Origin: SZUA-76 sp945787585 | Lineage (GTDB): Bacteria > Pseudomonadota > Gammaproteobacteria > SZUA-140 | Length of the DNA: 6,096 bases | Direction: 5' to 3' | NCBI GenBank assembly: GCA_947258425.1 | Contig: CAMYIG010000121.1 | Location: 1 to 6,096, forward strand | Shown here: piece after piece, positions 5,826 through 6,096 of the stretch | Position numbering within the stretch: the first letter of the stretch is position 1 | Layout of the letters: each line of letters begins with the position of its first letter | Notes under the pieces: generated by a model | The model's database searches: none | What the model was told of the DNA's origin: nothing | Seen by the model: only the letters and a program-made list of their open reading frames with translations | Translations under genes and position numbers: made by a program

Positions 5826-6096
5826 TCACGAGTCTTTGCGCATCATTGCCTGTTGCAGCATCGTTTCCATACGCGCCAGACGCGCCTCCATTAACTCAGT
5901 ATTCGCTTTAATTTCATTGATATCCCCCGCCGTCCCATGACCCTCTTCGCGGTTATGTTTTTCATGCTCTTCCTGCATCACATCCAGCACCACACCAATC
6001 ATCATATTGAGAAAGACAAACGCCGTCAAAAAGATAAACGAAAGGTAAAAAGCCCAACTAAACGGAAAGACTTCCATCGTCTCGTACATCACATCT
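5826..6096 (-). CDS. Voltage-gated-type cation (Na+-like) channel, C-terminal part (5' partial)
   Basis: The frame is open from the right edge to TGA at 5826-5828. About 90 residues are visible. They begin DVMYETMEVFPFSW, matching the stretch after the selectivity filter in bacterial NaChBac/ion_trans channels. A single hydrophobic helix follows (FYLSFIFLTAFVFLNMMIGVVLDVM), which is the pore-lining S6 with its conserved asparagine. Then come an acidic, charged neck (QEEHEKHNREEGHG) and a C-terminal heptad helix (INEIKANTELMEARLARMETMLQQ), as in the tetramerising coiled coil of NaChBac-type channels. The filter itself and the voltage sensor are outside the window, so Na+ versus other cations cannot be decided. 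The GTG at 6092 is not the start. It is transcribed in the same direction as the barrel operon but is 288 bp away and probably separate. Confidence 0.85.
   Translation of the reverse strand, partial: DVMYETMEVFPFSWAFYLSFIFLTAFVFLNMMIGVVLDVMQEEHEKHNREEGHGTAGDINEIKANTELMEARLARMETMLQQAMMRKDS

Overview
The window reads as chromosomal DNA of a Gram-negative bacterium, most likely an aquatic gammaproteobacterium. This is an inference from a signal-peptide-bearing outer-membrane barrel, a HAMP-PAS-GGDEF-EAL sensor and a NaChBac-type ion channel tail, all with moderate GC and E. coli-like Shine-Dalgarno (SD) sequences. I cannot name a genus. I see no insertion sequence, phage gene, CRISPR array, tRNA or rRNA.

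Layout: on the + strand, positions 2-481 hold the 3' part of a small, probably exported cysteine phosphatase-family protein (DUF442/DSP-PTPase-like). After a 44-bp gap comes a secreted seven-bladed YVTN-type beta-propeller (526-1509). These two probably form one operon that starts outside the window. A 67-bp convergent gap (1510-1576) follows. On the - strand there is then a tight three-gene operon, in transcription order: an outer-membrane barrel protein (5537-4464), a small PstS-like periplasmic protein (4467-4009) and a membrane-bound c-di-GMP synthase/phosphodiesterase (4030-1577). The three genes overlap by 4 bp (ATGA) and 22 bp. A 288-bp leader/intergenic region (5538-5825) lies upstream, and beyond it the 3' end of a voltage-gated-type cation channel gene runs off the right edge on the - strand.

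The most interesting unit is the three-gene - strand operon. It places one component in each envelope compartment (outer membrane, periplasm, inner membrane with cytoplasmic output), which suggests a solute-sensing pathway controlling cyclic-di-GMP. Its leader holds a possible 13-codon upstream ORF with a good SD. Its stop overlaps the barrel gene's start as ATGA, and its SD can pair perfectly over 8 bp with the segment just before the barrel gene's start. The propeller carries a histidine at the same repeat position in four consecutive blades, which hints at a metal or cofactor site in the central channel. Both the leader and the histidine observations come from reading the sequence by hand and are untested.
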